Assembly: GCF_000421165.1 (NCBI RefSeq)
Contig: NZ_ATWI01000015.1
Coordinates: 1-64,000 of the forward strand
DNA length: 64,000 nucleotides
Direction: 5' to 3'
Origin: Marinobacter daepoensis DSM 16072
Lineage (GTDB): Bacteria > Pseudomonadota > Gammaproteobacteria > Pseudomonadales > Oleiphilaceae
Both the position numbers and the translations under genes were made by a program. How positions within the stretch are numbered: position 1 is the stretch's first letter; each line of letters begins with the position of its first letter. Below, in pieces: positions 26,537 through 37,065 of the stretch. The notes under the pieces are model-generated. The model was not told the DNA's origin. It did no database searches and was given only the letters and a program-made list of their open reading frames with translations.

Positions 26537-27803
26537 TTCCGTAAGCTCAACACCTCATATACGAGTGCTTTTCACCTGTCTCCTGCTTTGTTTTCTTCCA
26601 ACAGAAGCCCGTCCCGCAGGCAAGGTTGATTTGGCTCACTGGTGGGTATCCCCAGGTGAACAAGCTGGCATCACCGTAATCCGGAACTACGCTGAGCGGG
26701 CTGGAATGCAGTTCACCGACACAGCCATCCCCGGCAGCGGAACCGCACGCTATTATGAGAGCCTGAACGATCAGCTCGCTGCTGGTCAGATACCAACTGC
26801 CTCACAAGTTATCGGTTACGACATCCACCTTTGGGCTAAACAGGGGCGGCTAGCTACAATGGATGCGGTTGCCCGAGACGAAGAATGGGACGAAGTGATT
26901 CCCTTTGCCCTCCAGCAACTGTCTAAATACGAAGGGCACTGGTATGCCGTGCCCTTCAATGTACATTCGACCAACTGGCTGTGGGTAAACCAACGCCAGT
27001 TTGAGGCTATTGGCGGCCAGGAACCCGACACTTGGACGGATTTCATTGCCTTACTCACCAGAGCAAAGCAAGCTGGCCTGACTGCGCTGGCCATTGGCAA
27101 CGAGTCCTGGGAGCAAACACTCCTGTTCGAGTCCGTAGCCGCTGGTCTGGGGGGGGTCACATTCTATCGTCGAAATTTTCTCGAACTCTCTCCACAGCCT
27201 GGTGATCAGGACATTTTCCAACATGTTTTTGCAAGAATGCGGCAACTCCAGGCATTCGTAGACAACAACTACCACCGCATGGTCTGGAGCGATGCGACCC
27301 GGCAACTTCAGAATGGCAAAGCGCTACTCCAAGTACAGGGTTCCTGGGTGGATGGAGAATTCACGGCAAGAAACCTGAAGCCCGGCTCCGATTACCAGTG
27401 TTTCCGGTTTCCGGATACTCAGGGTATGGTGCTGTTCAACGCAGACCAATACATGCTGCTCAACGACAGCAAGACCCCCGAAACCACCCGCAGAAAACTG
27501 ACGAGTCTTTTAATGAACAGGGATCTGCAACGTGATGTCAACCTGGTGTCTGGCGCTATTCCCGCACGAGTGGATGCACCCAGAAAAGCCTTTGGAGCCT
27601 GCGGTCGTAAAGCCATCAGCGATATGCGCAACGCCAACATGCGCCGCACCCTGATGGGATCAGTCGCCATGGGGAACGCGCACCCCGCATCTGTCAAAGA
27701 GGCCGTTTATCGTATTGTCGCTGACCACTTCCGGGGCAACCTCAATGACCGACAAGCCAGCGACCAACTGATTCAGGCGCTGCTCGGGACAGGACCAGGC
27801 TGA
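26529..27803 (+). CDS. Orphan periplasmic sugar-type solute-binding protein
   Basis: A 424-residue extracellular solute-binding protein (family 1). It has a signal peptide (HIRVLFTCLLLCFLP, cleavage near EARPAGK). VDLAHWWVSPGEQAGITVI and WYAVPFNVHSTNWLWVNQ are typical of glucose/mannose-type ABC binding proteins. No permease or ATPase genes lie beside it, so it probably does not serve an importer here. Its coupling to a TorS-like kinase and a diguanylate cyclase suggests that it presents ligand to the kinase. Its last 31 bases overlap the end of the convergent 7TMR kinase gene. Confidence 0.88.
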   Translation: MNDSVSSTPHIRVLFTCLLLCFLPTEARPAGKVDLAHWWVSPGEQAGITVIRNYAERAGMQFTDTAIPGSGTARYYESLNDQLAAGQIPTASQVIGYDIHLWAKQGRLATMDAVARDEEWDEVIPFALQQLSKYEGHWYAVPFNVHSTNWLWVNQRQFEAIGGQEPDTWTDFIALLTRAKQAGLTALAIGNESWEQTLLFESVAAGLGGVTFYRRNFLELSPQPGDQDIFQHVFARMRQLQAFVDNNYHRMVWSDATRQLQNGKALLQVQGSWVDGEFTARNLKPGSDYQCFRFPDTQGMVLFNADQYMLLNDSKTPETTRRKLTSLLMNRDLQRDVNLVSGAIPARVDAPRKAFGACGRKAISDMRNANMRRTLMGSVAMGNAHPASVKEAVYRIVADHFRGNLNDRQASDQLIQALLGTGPG

Positions 27804-30199
27804 TCCGCGCCCCCCAGCGGGCGCTTTTCGCGGCACAGCCGCTCTACCACAGCCAGAAACTCATCGCTCGCTGCCGGTTTCAGCAGTGTTGCATCGAACG
27901 CCACTCCATAAAGCCTGGCCACCGGACTCGGCGGCATAGAGGAATACAGGAGAACGGGCAGTTGCGGGTAGTATTTGCGCACCTCGTCCAACAGTGCCCA
28001 GCCATCCATATCCGGCATTAGTTGGTCGGTCACTAACAGATCGGCAACGTCTTCGCTCAAAACGTCAAGTGCCTCCTGGCCACTGGAGACCGCTTCCACG
28101 TCAAAGCCATATCCGCCAAGAATTTCACCCACAAAAGCCCGGGTTAGCTCGACATCATCAGCGACCACCACTCGAAACCCTTCGCCATCAACTTCGCGGA
28201 CATTCTTTTCTTCCATCACGACGACAACATCAGACTCATCTGCCACTGGCATCGCAAGTTCAAACACAAAAATACTGCCAACCGGATGATTATCATAAAC
28301 TTCCAGGTGGCTGCACATTTGCTCAAGCAGCTCTTCCACAACCGATAATCCAATCCCAAACCCGTCGGTCGCCTTCACCCCTTCACCACGCCGGAACGGC
28401 TGAGTGAGATTTTCCCGCAGTTCTTGCGGGATACCCATGCCTGTATCCGCCACCTCAAACCGGACGAATACACGATCCTGATCCCGCCCCAGGCGCTCAA
28501 CCTTAAGGGTCACGGTCCCTTCCCGCGTATATTTGGCGGCATTCCCCACCAGGTTCAGCAGCACCCGGCGCAACGGTTGAAAATCGACAAGAACAAGCGG
28601 TGGCAAATGAGAAGATAACTCTGCCAGAAACCGATTCCCGTTTCTTTCCGCGAGCATACGCCCGTCGACCTCAATGTCATCCAGAAACGCATAAAGAAAT
28701 CCAGCCTGAAGATTTTTTTCAGTCATAGCAAGCTCTTTGCCAGACAACAGAATAAGATCATCCAGCAGCCCCAATTGCTGTCGCGCCTGGCGCTCAATGT
28801 AACGACCTTGCTCATTTGCCCCCATCGATTGTGCCTGCTGGATGATCCCGACAAGCGGAGCCCGCAAGTCATGACTGACACGGGCGACCATTAGCTCCCG
28901 AGCAGCCAGAGATTTCTGCAATTGGGCAGTGCGTAATTCGACAATTTGCTGCAGACGCTTACGACTGTTCTCCTGAACCTCGACTAACTGGCTCTGAGCT
29001 TTCATTTCATTCCGGCGGCTGTCACGACCCAAAGAAACCACGGTCAGCACTACCAGCACCAGAATCATGAAGCTGGAACTGACTTCAAAGAGATCTTCCC
29101 CATCATGCAAAGACGGAGAGATCACGCTTCGGGTCATCACTGACACGCCTTGGAACAACATAAACGCAGCCAAGCCCCAGGCCAAAGGGGATAGTCGAAT
29201 CCCATGGACCAGAGCCAAAACCAACAGAAAAGGAACTAGCAGGTAGATTCCATAACGAAAAAGATTGAACAGGTATATCGATTCAAAGACGTTTCCGAGC
29301 CCCCCCCAGACCAAGAGGGCTGCCCCAATTAACAGATATCCGAGAGTAAGCAGTTTGCCCCCCCCAGATAACTGATTCACCCTGAATAACAGGTAGACAT
29401 AAGTGGAAAAAAAAACGAAAACTATCGTTGCCAGAACCGCTACCACAAAGCTGAACCAGGGAAGCAGCTCTGGCAGATAGAACAGATAACCATTGACAAC
29501 CAGCGTAATCATCAGGTAGCCGAGCAGTCCCAACGAACTGGCCACGAGCAGATAAGACCTGAAGATAAAAGCAGCCAGCAATCCGGATATAACCACCACC
29601 ACTGCGGCGCCAGCAACCACCCCATCTTTCAAATGCAGTCGGGCAGAGTGTTGGCCATATGCTGCATCTGACCACAACGCCACCCCAAGCCCGGCCAGGC
29701 TTTCGTTTTCCACCCGGACCCAGACAGGATAGAGCGCATTTTCAGGCACATTCAGAAAAAAATAAGGCTGCCGAGCCCTGACCGACCGCTTATCAAGAGG
29801 CACCCTGCTTCCTGCCACCCGCCGCTCCAGCGTCTCTCCCCGCAGTGTGTAAACGTAAACCTCTTCAAGCTGCGGGCTACCAACGGTCAGTAGTCGTTGA
29901 CAGGCCCGGCCACCCACATTATTCAAAGTGAATCGTAACCAGTATGCGGAAGTGCTGATATTAGGCCGCCAACCTTCACGGCCCAAAGGGATAAAAGCAC
30001 CAGCAGGCATCCTGCTAACCTCTGATGCCGAAAGTGAACGTCCCGGATCTTCCAGGACACTGGCTTCAAGCTTCAAGTCATAATCCAGCTGTTCACAGAC
30101 CGGAGGTCCGTCAAGAACAGACAACAGTTCGCCCGCCTGCAGCAGAGCAGCTCCCATAATGAGCCACAAGATGACCAACAGCTTCATGTGCATATTCAT
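27773..30199 (-). CDS. 7TMR-DISM hybrid sensor histidine kinase
   Basis: An 808-residue protein with a signal peptide, an extracellular 7TMR-DISMED2-type beta domain (about 25-185, YWLRFTLNN and VWVRVENES), seven membrane spans (about 200-400), a short coiled coil and a kinase domain. The phosphoacceptor is H443 in RVSHDLRAPL, with the ATP lid GFGIGLSVVEELL. A C-terminal REC has D725 in VTDQLMPDMDGW. DISMED2 domains often bind carbohydrates. Starts at 30202 (TTG), 30199 and 30193 are all possible. It follows the REC-AraC gene by 17 bases, so they form a two-component operon divergent from pga. Confidence 0.9.
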   Translation of the reverse strand: MNMHMKLLVILWLIMGAALLQAGELLSVLDGPPVCEQLDYDLKLEASVLEDPGRSLSASEVSRMPAGAFIPLGREGWRPNISTSAYWLRFTLNNVGGRACQRLLTVGSPQLEEVYVYTLRGETLERRVAGSRVPLDKRSVRARQPYFFLNVPENALYPVWVRVENESLAGLGVALWSDAAYGQHSARLHLKDGVVAGAAVVVVISGLLAAFIFRSYLLVASSLGLLGYLMITLVVNGYLFYLPELLPWFSFVVAVLATIVFVFFSTYVYLLFRVNQLSGGGKLLTLGYLLIGAALLVWGGLGNVFESIYLFNLFRYGIYLLVPFLLVLALVHGIRLSPLAWGLAAFMLFQGVSVMTRSVISPSLHDGEDLFEVSSSFMILVLVVLTVVSLGRDSRRNEMKAQSQLVEVQENSRKRLQQIVELRTAQLQKSLAARELMVARVSHDLRAPLVGIIQQAQSMGANEQGRYIERQARQQLGLLDDLILLSGKELAMTEKNLQAGFLYAFLDDIEVDGRMLAERNGNRFLAELSSHLPPLVLVDFQPLRRVLLNLVGNAAKYTREGTVTLKVERLGRDQDRVFVRFEVADTGMGIPQELRENLTQPFRRGEGVKATDGFGIGLSVVEELLEQMCSHLEVYDNHPVGSIFVFELAMPVADESDVVVVMEEKNVREVDGEGFRVVVADDVELTRAFVGEILGGYGFDVEAVSSGQEALDVLSEDVADLLVTDQLMPDMDGWALLDEVRKYYPQLPVLLYSSMPPSPVARLYGVAFDATLLKPAASDEFLAVVERLCREKRPLGGADQPGPVPSSA

Positions 30200-30216
30200 C
30201 AATTCCGTTTGAGAGG

Positions 30217-30996
30217 CTAGACCTCAGATGCCCGAGCTTGCTGCCGGTATGCTCTGGGAGTAACACCTTCCTGCGCCTTGAAGGCCGTTGCAAAGTTGGC
30301 AGATCCACTGAACCCCACCAGGGCGGCGATGTCCTCAATGGAAACCAGACCTTCAGCAAGAAGCTCTTTTGCGCGCTGAAGCCGGGCATGGCGAATATAG
30401 GCGAATACCGTCATCCCGAAGTGCTCACGAAACACTTTCAGGAGTCGTTTTTCATGGGTGCCTGAGGCCTTGGCGATATCACTCAGCGAGGGAGGGTTCG
30501 CCAGATCATCAAAAATCAGCCGGGACGCTGCCCGCAACACCAGTTCGTCAGCGCTGGCCACAGGCTGCAATGACGTTTCTTCAGCGCTTTCCTGCCCCAT
30601 CGCGCGCCACGCGAGACTCAAGTGGATGCGAAGCCGGGCCAGCACTTCCTCTGCGGTGTAAGGCTTCACCACAAAATCGACCGCGCCCCACTTCAAACCT
30701 GCAAGACGGTCATCAACCGACGTCGAGGAAGACAAAAAAATGACGGGTATCTCTTGCGTGACAGGCGATTCGCGCAACAAGCGACAAACCGCAAGCCCAT
30801 CCATATCGGGCATATGCAGGTCGAGCACGATGATATCAGGCCGGACCAATTGCGCCTGGTAGACCGCCTTTCGGGCCGCTGCCACCACCGACAAGCGAAA
30901 GCCTTCCCGGGTCAGCACCCGGATGAGCGGCCTCAGTTCCTCCGGCCGGTCATCAACTAACAGTACATGCCCCGTTAACGACGAAGCCTCTTTCAT
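30217..30996 (-). CDS. REC-AraC response regulator
   Basis: A 259-residue protein. The N-terminal receiver has D59 in VLDLHMPDMDG and lysine in VVKPYTAEEV. The C-terminal AraC domain has two helix-turn-helix units (LSDIAKASGTHEKRLLKVFR and IEDIAALVGFSGSANFATAF). It is a DNA-binding regulator phosphorylated most likely by the 7TMR kinase whose gene follows 17 bases later. The start is uncertain: ATG at 30996 has a G-rich site upstream, and 31008 would add four residues. It is transcribed away from pgaA across a gap of about 240 bases, so pga is its likeliest target. Confidence 0.88.
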   Translation of the reverse strand: MKEASSLTGHVLLVDDRPEELRPLIRVLTREGFRLSVVAAARKAVYQAQLVRPDIIVLDLHMPDMDGLAVCRLLRESPVTQEIPVIFLSSSTSVDDRLAGLKWGAVDFVVKPYTAEEVLARLRIHLSLAWRAMGQESAEETSLQPVASADELVLRAASRLIFDDLANPPSLSDIAKASGTHEKRLLKVFREHFGMTVFAYIRHARLQRAKELLAEGLVSIEDIAALVGFSGSANFATAFKAQEGVTPRAYRQQARASEV

Positions 30997-31238
30997 CACT
31001 GCCCCCATTGCCTGCGCCCGACTTGTAACGACTCCACGCCCCAAACAAAGGGGGATGCGTCCGAAGGTCAATCAGTTTTACGATAGTTAACAATTCAGCA
31101 CAAGGTGAAAGTGCCGGACATCCAGTCGTCCAAAAGATTCATCTCCTCGCGCACAAGTTTGCTCCCCGGAAGCCGGATATCGTTCAGGAACCAGTCATCA
31201 GGCGAACCACAACCCTGACTTTACCTGAGGGATCAGAC

Positions 31239-33704
31239 TTGAAAGGCATGTTCAGACGTTGCCACCCACGCAACTGCTTCAATGAATCGTTCAAAAGCCT
31301 GGTCGGGGCCACCATTTTCCTCTGCAGCCTCGCTCAGGCCCAGGAAAGCGAACCGTCACACCAATACAATGAACTGATCACCCAGGCACGAAACGGCCTC
31401 TACCAGCCGGCTCTGGACTACCTGAACCAACGTCAGACGCTGACCGAACACCAGCGTCTTGATCAGCTCATCATCACCAGTTGGAGCGGTCAGGACCAGG
31501 CAGCGGCTGAGCTTTACGATGCCCATGCCGACGAGTTGTCCGCCTTCCCGGACGCCGCTTTCATAGCGGCACGCGCCCGGCGCAACCTCCGGCACTGGCC
31601 CCAGGCCCTTGTCTTACTCGAGAAACTGCACAAAACGCATCCAGAGCAAGCCGACTACCGGATCAGCCTGATCATGACACTCGCCGATGCCGGCCTCGCC
31701 CAACGGGCACAGGAAGAAGGCAGGCGCTGGACGACCGATGCCCCGGATACTCCGGAAGCAAGACTAGCCTACGGTTATGCGCTCATGCGCGCCGACGCGC
31801 CTTTTGCCGCACTGTTTGAACTGGATCAGGCTCTGCAACTGGCGCCGGAAAGCCGGGACATTCGTCGTGAATACCTTTTTGCCTTACAAAGGGCCGGATT
31901 AAGCTCCCCCGCCCTCTCACTCGCGCAACAGAGTTCACTGGTGAGCGACGCTGAGCTGAGACGCCTGGAGGCCGACCAACTCTCCGAACTGGTTCGGTTG
32001 TCTGCCGTCCCCATCGGTGCACACCATCACCGCTACAGCCTGGCAGACCGGGCTCTCTCGCGTTCAGCGTCACTCATGGCCGACGGGCGGGAATGGACAC
32101 AGCAGGAAACCACCCGTCTCCGGCTCGACCGGCTTGGAGCGTTGCACAGCCGGCTCGCCATGCCCCAGCTAAAAACCGAAGCGGAACAGCTAATCGAAGA
32201 CGATATCGAGCTCCCCGGTTACGCGCAACGCTGGTATGCCAACGCCTTGCTCTATCTGCGGCACCCGGAAGCCGCCGCCCGAATCTACCGAAACCTGATT
32301 GCAGACAGTAACGCCAGGGACACTCACTGGATGTCTGACCATCAACAGCTTTTCTACGCCCTGGTAGAAGCCGAAAGACTGGACGAGGCAAACGCCCTGA
32401 TCAGAGAACTGAGCACCCCGCAGCCGGCCTACCATACCATTCCAGGCACACAACAACAGGTGCTTAACCAACAATGGCTAGACGCCCGGGTGCTGTCCGC
32501 AAACAACTTCATCTACCGGGACAACCTGCCTGCAGCCGAAAGTGCCTATGGCCAACTGGTCTCGGACGCCCCCGGTAACACTGGCCTGCGAACCAGCCTC
32601 GCGTCGGTCTATCAACTTCGAGGGTGGCCACGCCAGGCAGAGCGCCAGCTCAAGATTGCCGAAACCACAGACCCGGTAAACTCAGGCGTGCTCACGGCTC
32701 AGGCAGAGACCGCGCTCAATTTGCAGGACTGGGGGGCCTTTGAGGTACTCGCAGACGACCTGGCGCAGCGGTACCCGGAAACTCTGGCCAACCAGAGGGT
32801 GCAACGACAACGCCAGATACACCACATGCACGAACTGCAGACCAGCGCCTACACCGACACCAACAACGGCGACGGCGCAAACGGCAGCGGCGGGTTCGGC
32901 ATCGACACCCTGATCTATACCCAACCTCTCAAGCAAAACTGGCGGATATTCGGTGGTCTGGGTTACGCCACCGCCAAGTTCGACGAAGGTCGTGCGAACT
33001 ATCACTGGGAACGGGCTGGCCTGGAGTGGCGCATCAGGGATCACACCATCAGCGCAGAACTGTCGGCCAACCACTACGGCGAGGGTGGCAAGGCAGGATG
33101 GAAGCTGAAGGGGGACCATGAGTTCAACGACTACTGGCAATACGGATGGGAACTGGAGGGCCTCTCCAGGCACACGCCTTTACGCGCCCTGAATGCCAAT
33201 ACGGATGCCGACCGCCAGGCTGGTTATCTGCGCTGGCGTGCCAACGAACGACGCGAGTGGCAACTCGACCTCTCAACCATGGCCTTCAGCGATGGCAATG
33301 ACCGACAGCAAGCCGGCATCAGCGGCAAGGAGCGCCTTCTCACCCGCCCTTACTTCACGGTGGACGCCAACCTGTCACTCTCCTCCAGCCGGAACAGCCA
33401 GGGCAATGACGGGCTCTACTTCAACCCGGAATCTGACCTGAGCGTTCTGCCGGGACTGACCCTGAATCACATTCTTAACCGCGAGTATCAGAAAGTCTGG
33501 AGCCAACAGGCCTACGTGGGGCTTGGCACTTACACCCAGAACGGTTTTGGCACTGGCGCCACGATTAACGCGAGCTACGGCCAACGCTGGTTATGGAATG
33601 AGCAGCTCAACACCGGGGCGACACTCACTGCCTCCACCCGACCTTACGACGGAGAACGGGAACTGGGCCTCGCCCTCCTGTTTGACCTGACCTATCGCTT
33701 TTAA
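31239..33704 (+). CDS. pgaA: PgaA, PNAG export porin
   Basis: An 821-residue protein with a signal peptide (ATIFLCSLAQAQ). The N-terminal half has tetratricopeptide-like repeats (LVLLEKLHKTHPEQADYRIS, LGAL-, RQAERQLKIAETTDPVNSGV). The C-terminal half, from about residue 530, is a beta-barrel ending in TYRF. It exports de-N-acetylated poly-beta-1,6-GlcNAc through the outer membrane. The start is a TTG with GAGGG 7 bases upstream; the ATG at 31248 would leave 16 bases, which is too long. It heads the pgaABCD operon and pgaB follows after 11 bases. Confidence 0.92.
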   Translation: MKGMFRRCHPRNCFNESFKSLVGATIFLCSLAQAQESEPSHQYNELITQARNGLYQPALDYLNQRQTLTEHQRLDQLIITSWSGQDQAAAELYDAHADELSAFPDAAFIAARARRNLRHWPQALVLLEKLHKTHPEQADYRISLIMTLADAGLAQRAQEEGRRWTTDAPDTPEARLAYGYALMRADAPFAALFELDQALQLAPESRDIRREYLFALQRAGLSSPALSLAQQSSLVSDAELRRLEADQLSELVRLSAVPIGAHHHRYSLADRALSRSASLMADGREWTQQETTRLRLDRLGALHSRLAMPQLKTEAEQLIEDDIELPGYAQRWYANALLYLRHPEAAARIYRNLIADSNARDTHWMSDHQQLFYALVEAERLDEANALIRELSTPQPAYHTIPGTQQQVLNQQWLDARVLSANNFIYRDNLPAAESAYGQLVSDAPGNTGLRTSLASVYQLRGWPRQAERQLKIAETTDPVNSGVLTAQAETALNLQDWGAFEVLADDLAQRYPETLANQRVQRQRQIHHMHELQTSAYTDTNNGDGANGSGGFGIDTLIYTQPLKQNWRIFGGLGYATAKFDEGRANYHWERAGLEWRIRDHTISAELSANHYGEGGKAGWKLKGDHEFNDYWQYGWELEGLSRHTPLRALNANTDADRQAGYLRWRANERREWQLDLSTMAFSDGNDRQQAGISGKERLLTRPYFTVDANLSLSSSRNSQGNDGLYFNPESDLSVLPGLTLNHILNREYQKVWSQQAYVGLGTYTQNGFGTGATINASYGQRWLWNEQLNTGATLTASTRPYDGERELGLALLFDLTYRF

Positions 33705-33715
33705 GGAATCCGACC

Positions 33716-35725
33716 GTGACCACATGCCGTTCGTTACTCGGGCCACTGGTGGCCTTTGCCCTGCTCATGGGCTGCAGCGCCCCGGCCAAACCGCCGTTTG
33801 TTGCCCCCGGCGATCGCCCTCAGTCAGCGAGCGAAATGCCCTGGCCGGAAGGCGGAGTCATGGGTCTGGCCTACCATGACGTTCAGGATCAGAACCCTGA
33901 CAATACCTTTATGACCGTGCGCACGGCCAATCTGATTGATCAGCTCGCCCTGCTTCGGGAGAACGGTTACCAACCGGTGTCCGTCGACCAGATCCTGGCC
34001 GCCCGCAATGGTGGTCCGGCGCTGCCCGACAAAGCCGTGCTGCTCAGCTTTGATGATGGCTTCAGTAGCTTTCACACCCGGGTTCTGCCCATACTTCGCG
34101 CCTATCAGTGGCCAGCCGTATTGGCCCCCGTCGGCGCCTGGCTGGACACACCGGCTGACCAACCCGTCGATTTCGGCGGGCTCGCCGTTAACAGACTCCA
34201 CTTTGCTGACGAAGCACAGCTCCGCGAGATCGCCGAGTCAGGGCTGGTGGAACTTGGTGCGCACACCTACAACCTTCACTTTGGCGCCCTCGCCAACCCG
34301 CAAGGCAATCTACAGCCGGCCGCCTCATCCCGACTGTTTTCAGACGAGCAGGGTTATGAAAGTGAGGAAGAATACCGGGCACGACTCACTCAGGACATCG
34401 TCGGCATCACAGATCGCCTGACCCGAATCACGGGACAAGCACCACGCGTGTGGGTATGGCCTTATGGTTCCGCCAGCGGGACAGCGCTTGAGCTCGTTGG
34501 CCAGCACGGTTACGAGCTGGCGCTGACTCTGGAATCCGGACTCAGCACCATGACGGACCTGTCCACGGGCGCCAGAATCCTGCTGGATGCCGATCCAGAA
34601 CTTCCAGGTTTTGCCAGCCAGATCAATCAGGTGCAAAGCACGCCGACTCACCGGGTCATTCATGTGGATCTCGACTACGTCTACGACCCGGACCCAATCG
34701 CGCAGCAGGCCAATCTGGATCTGCTGGTCCAGCGAATCGCGGATATGCGCATTAGCACGGTTTTCCTTCAGGCCTATGCCGATCCCAGCGGCGACGGAAC
34801 CGTGCGTGAGCTGTACTTCCCAAATCGCCATTTGCCCGTAAGAGCAGACTTGTTCAATCGAGTGGCGTGGCAGCTGAAAACCCGGGCAAACATCAACCAC
34901 CTCTACGCCTGGATGCCAGTATTGAGCTATGAACTGTCACCTGACCGACCCCGGGTCCGCCGAATCAGCCCACACACCGGCGACATCGAAACCGACCCTG
35001 ATCAGTATCAGCGTCTGTCTCCGTTTGACCCTGAAAATCGGCGGATCATTGGAGAAATATATGAAGACCTGGCCGCCAGCAGCCACTTTACCGGCCTGCT
35101 CTTTCATGACGACGCTCTGCTCTCCGACTACGAAGATGCCAGCCCCTTGGCGCTTGAAGCGTATCGGAACGCCGGATTTGGCAACGACATCCTCGCCATT
35201 CGCGAGAATGAAGATCAGTTCTGGGACTGGAGCCGATTCAAGAGCCGCTACCTGATCGACTTTACCCAGGAACTTGCAGGACGAGTTCGTGCCATCCGGG
35301 GCCCTCAGATCAAGACGGCCCGGAATCTGTTCGCCGAACCCATCCTGAACCCCTATAGCGAAACCTGGTTCGCCCAGAATCTGGATGACTTCCTCGAAAC
35401 CTACGACTGGACCGCTCCCATGGCCATGCCTCTGATGGAATCGGTGCCCGACACCAAAGCCAGAGCGTGGCTCACCCAACTGGTTCAGGAAGTACGCAAG
35501 CGCCCTGATGGGCTCAATCGCACCATTTTTGAACTCCAGGCAATGGACTGGCGGAGCCTGCCCGCCAGACCGGTATCCGACCACGTTCTTCTGGAATGGA
35601 TTGAAACCCTGCAGTGGCAAGGTGTCCGCCATTTCGGCTACTACCCGGACGACTTCCACAACGACCAGCCTGCGCTTTCAGTCATTCGCCCTTCCCTGTC
35701 CAACGCCTGGGAGCCAAAACCATGA
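33716..35725 (+). CDS. pgaB: PgaB, PNAG de-N-acetylase lipoprotein
   Basis: A 669-residue protein with a lipobox (ALLMGC, lipidated C20). The deacetylase domain holds D113-D114 in LLSFDDGF and the zinc ligands H183 and H188 in [10 protein letters not shown]. The C-terminal half is a GHL-type hydrolase domain ([16 protein letters not shown] onward, with [13 protein letters not shown]). It removes part of the N-acetyl groups of PNAG in the periplasm so that the polymer can leave through PgaA. Its length is close to the 672 residues of E. coli PgaB. It overlaps pgaC by 4 bases. Confidence 0.95.
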   Translation: MTTCRSLLGPLVAFALLMGCSAPAKPPFVAPGDRPQSASEMPWPEGGVMGLAYHDVQDQNPDNTFMTVRTANLIDQLALLRENGYQPVSVDQILAARNGGPALPDKAVLLSFDDGFSSFHTRVLPILRAYQWPAVLAPVGAWLDTPADQPVDFGGLAVNRLHFADEAQLREIAESGLVELGAHTYNLHFGALANPQGNLQPAASSRLFSDEQGYESEEEYRARLTQDIVGITDRLTRITGQAPRVWVWPYGSASGTALELVGQHGYELALTLESGLSTMTDLSTGARILLDADPELPGFASQINQVQSTPTHRVIHVDLDYVYDPDPIAQQANLDLLVQRIADMRISTVFLQAYADPSGDGTVRELYFPNRHLPVRADLFNRVAWQLKTRANINHLYAWMPVLSYELSPDRPRVRRISPHTGDIETDPDQYQRLSPFDPENRRIIGEIYEDLAASSHFTGLLFHDDALLSDYEDASPLALEAYRNAGFGNDILAIRENEDQFWDWSRFKSRYLIDFTQELAGRVRAIRGPQIKTARNLFAEPILNPYSETWFAQNLDDFLETYDWTAPMAMPLMESVPDTKARAWLTQLVQEVRKRPDGLNRTIFELQAMDWRSLPARPVSDHVLLEWIETLQWQGVRHFGYYPDDFHNDQPALSVIRPSLSNAWEPKP

Positions 35726-37065
35726 AAGATCGCCTTGTTGCCGCGCTCATCCTTTTGGTTGTTCTCGCAGGCCCTCTGGGGTTTGCCCTCAACCTCACTG
35801 GCCAACTGCTGCTGAACTTCGTGTTCCTGTACCCGCTGTTGATGTCTGCACTCTGGATATCGGGCGCAACCTACTTCTGGTTCCACTGGGAGCGCCACTG
35901 GAGCTGGCGAGGTAAAGATACCCCCTTCCAGGTCCCTGAGCTCAAAGGTGAGCCCCTGGTATCGATCCTGATTCCATGCTTCAACGAGGGTGATCATGTG
36001 CGCGAGACACTGGCGGCCGCGTTGAACCAGAACTACCAGAACATTGAAGTGATCGCCATCAACGACGGGTCCAGCGACAACACGGCAGACATCCTAGACC
36101 AGGTGGCCGAATCCGAACCCCGCCTGCGGGTGGTGCACCTTGCCAAAAATCAGGGTAAGGCGGTTGCCATGCGCAGTGGCGCCCTGGCGGCCCGCAGCGA
36201 GTTCCTGGTCTGCATCGATGGGGACGCCCTGCTCGACCCGGATGCCGTTCCGTTCATGGTGGCCCCGATGATAGACAACCCCCGCGTGGGCGCCGTCACA
36301 GGCAACCCTCGCATCCGCACCCGCTCAACGCTGGTGGGCCGCATTCAGGTAGGCGAGTTCTCATCCATCATTGGCATGATCAAGCGAACCCAGCGGGTTT
36401 ACGGGCGGGTTTTTACCGTGTCCGGTGTCATCGCAGCGTTCCGTCGCACGGCACTTGATCGGGTGGACTACTGGAGTGTCGATATGATTACCGACGACAT
36501 CGACATCAGCTGGAAGCTCCAACTCGACCACTGGTCCATTTTCTACGAACCCCGGGCGCTGTGCTGGATTCTGATGCCCGAAACCCTGCGCGGCTTGTGG
36601 AAGCAACGGCTGCGCTGGGCCCAAGGCGGCGCGGAAGTGCTGCTGAAGAACGTGCGGACCATTTGGAAATGGCGCTGGCGTTACATGTGGCCACTGTTGT
36701 TCGAGTTCTGCCTGTCAGCCATCTGGGCATTCACCTTTGCCCTGACCATCGTACTTTGGGTGCTCGGCCAGTTCATCACGCTGCCTGAAAGCCTTCGCAT
36801 CATCCAACTGGTGCCACCGGGCTTTACCGGCTTGCTGCTGGCCTGTGTGTGCCTGACCCAGTTCACCATCAGCCTGCTGATAGAACGTCACTACGAACGC
36901 GACCTGCACCACTGGGTCTTCTGGATCATCTGGTATCCCGCTGCCTACTGGATGATCACACTGTTCACCACCCTGGTCAGCTTTCCCAAGGTCATGCTCA
37001 AACGACGCAAACGACTTGCGACATGGACCAGCCCCGATCGCGGAATCAAGAGGTCTTCCACATGA
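35722..37065 (+). CDS. pgaC: PgaC, PNAG synthase glycosyltransferase
   Basis: A 447-residue GT2 enzyme in the inner membrane. It has two N-terminal spans, a catalytic domain with [14 protein letters not shown], the CIDGDALLD donor-site region, [10 protein letters not shown] as catalytic base region, and QRLRW as the acceptor motif, then about three C-terminal spans. It polymerises GlcNAc from UDP-GlcNAc. The ATG at 35722 overlaps the pgaB stop (ATGA); the longer upstream frame is a shadow. With PgaD it is activated by c-di-GMP in E. coli, relevant to the GGDEF gene nearby. Confidence 0.95.
   Translation: MKDRLVAALILLVVLAGPLGFALNLTGQLLLNFVFLYPLLMSALWISGATYFWFHWERHWSWRGKDTPFQVPELKGEPLVSILIPCFNEGDHVRETLAAALNQNYQNIEVIAINDGSSDNTADILDQVAESEPRLRVVHLAKNQGKAVAMRSGALAARSEFLVCIDGDALLDPDAVPFMVAPMIDNPRVGAVTGNPRIRTRSTLVGRIQVGEFSSIIGMIKRTQRVYGRVFTVSGVIAAFRRTALDRVDYWSVDMITDDIDISWKLQLDHWSIFYEPRALCWILMPETLRGLWKQRLRWAQGGAEVLLKNVRTIWKWRWRYMWPLLFEFCLSAIWAFTFALTIVLWVLGQFITLPESLRIIQLVPPGFTGLLLACVCLTQFTISLLIERHYERDLHHWVFWIIWYPAAYWMITLFTTLVSFPKVMLKRRKRLATWTSPDRGIKRSST

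Noticed and set aside
31072..31238. Possible c-di-GMP riboswitch ahead of pgaA
   Set aside because: Short GCACAAG and GAAAG pieces resemble parts of the GEMM motif, but the conserved core and stems are not present.
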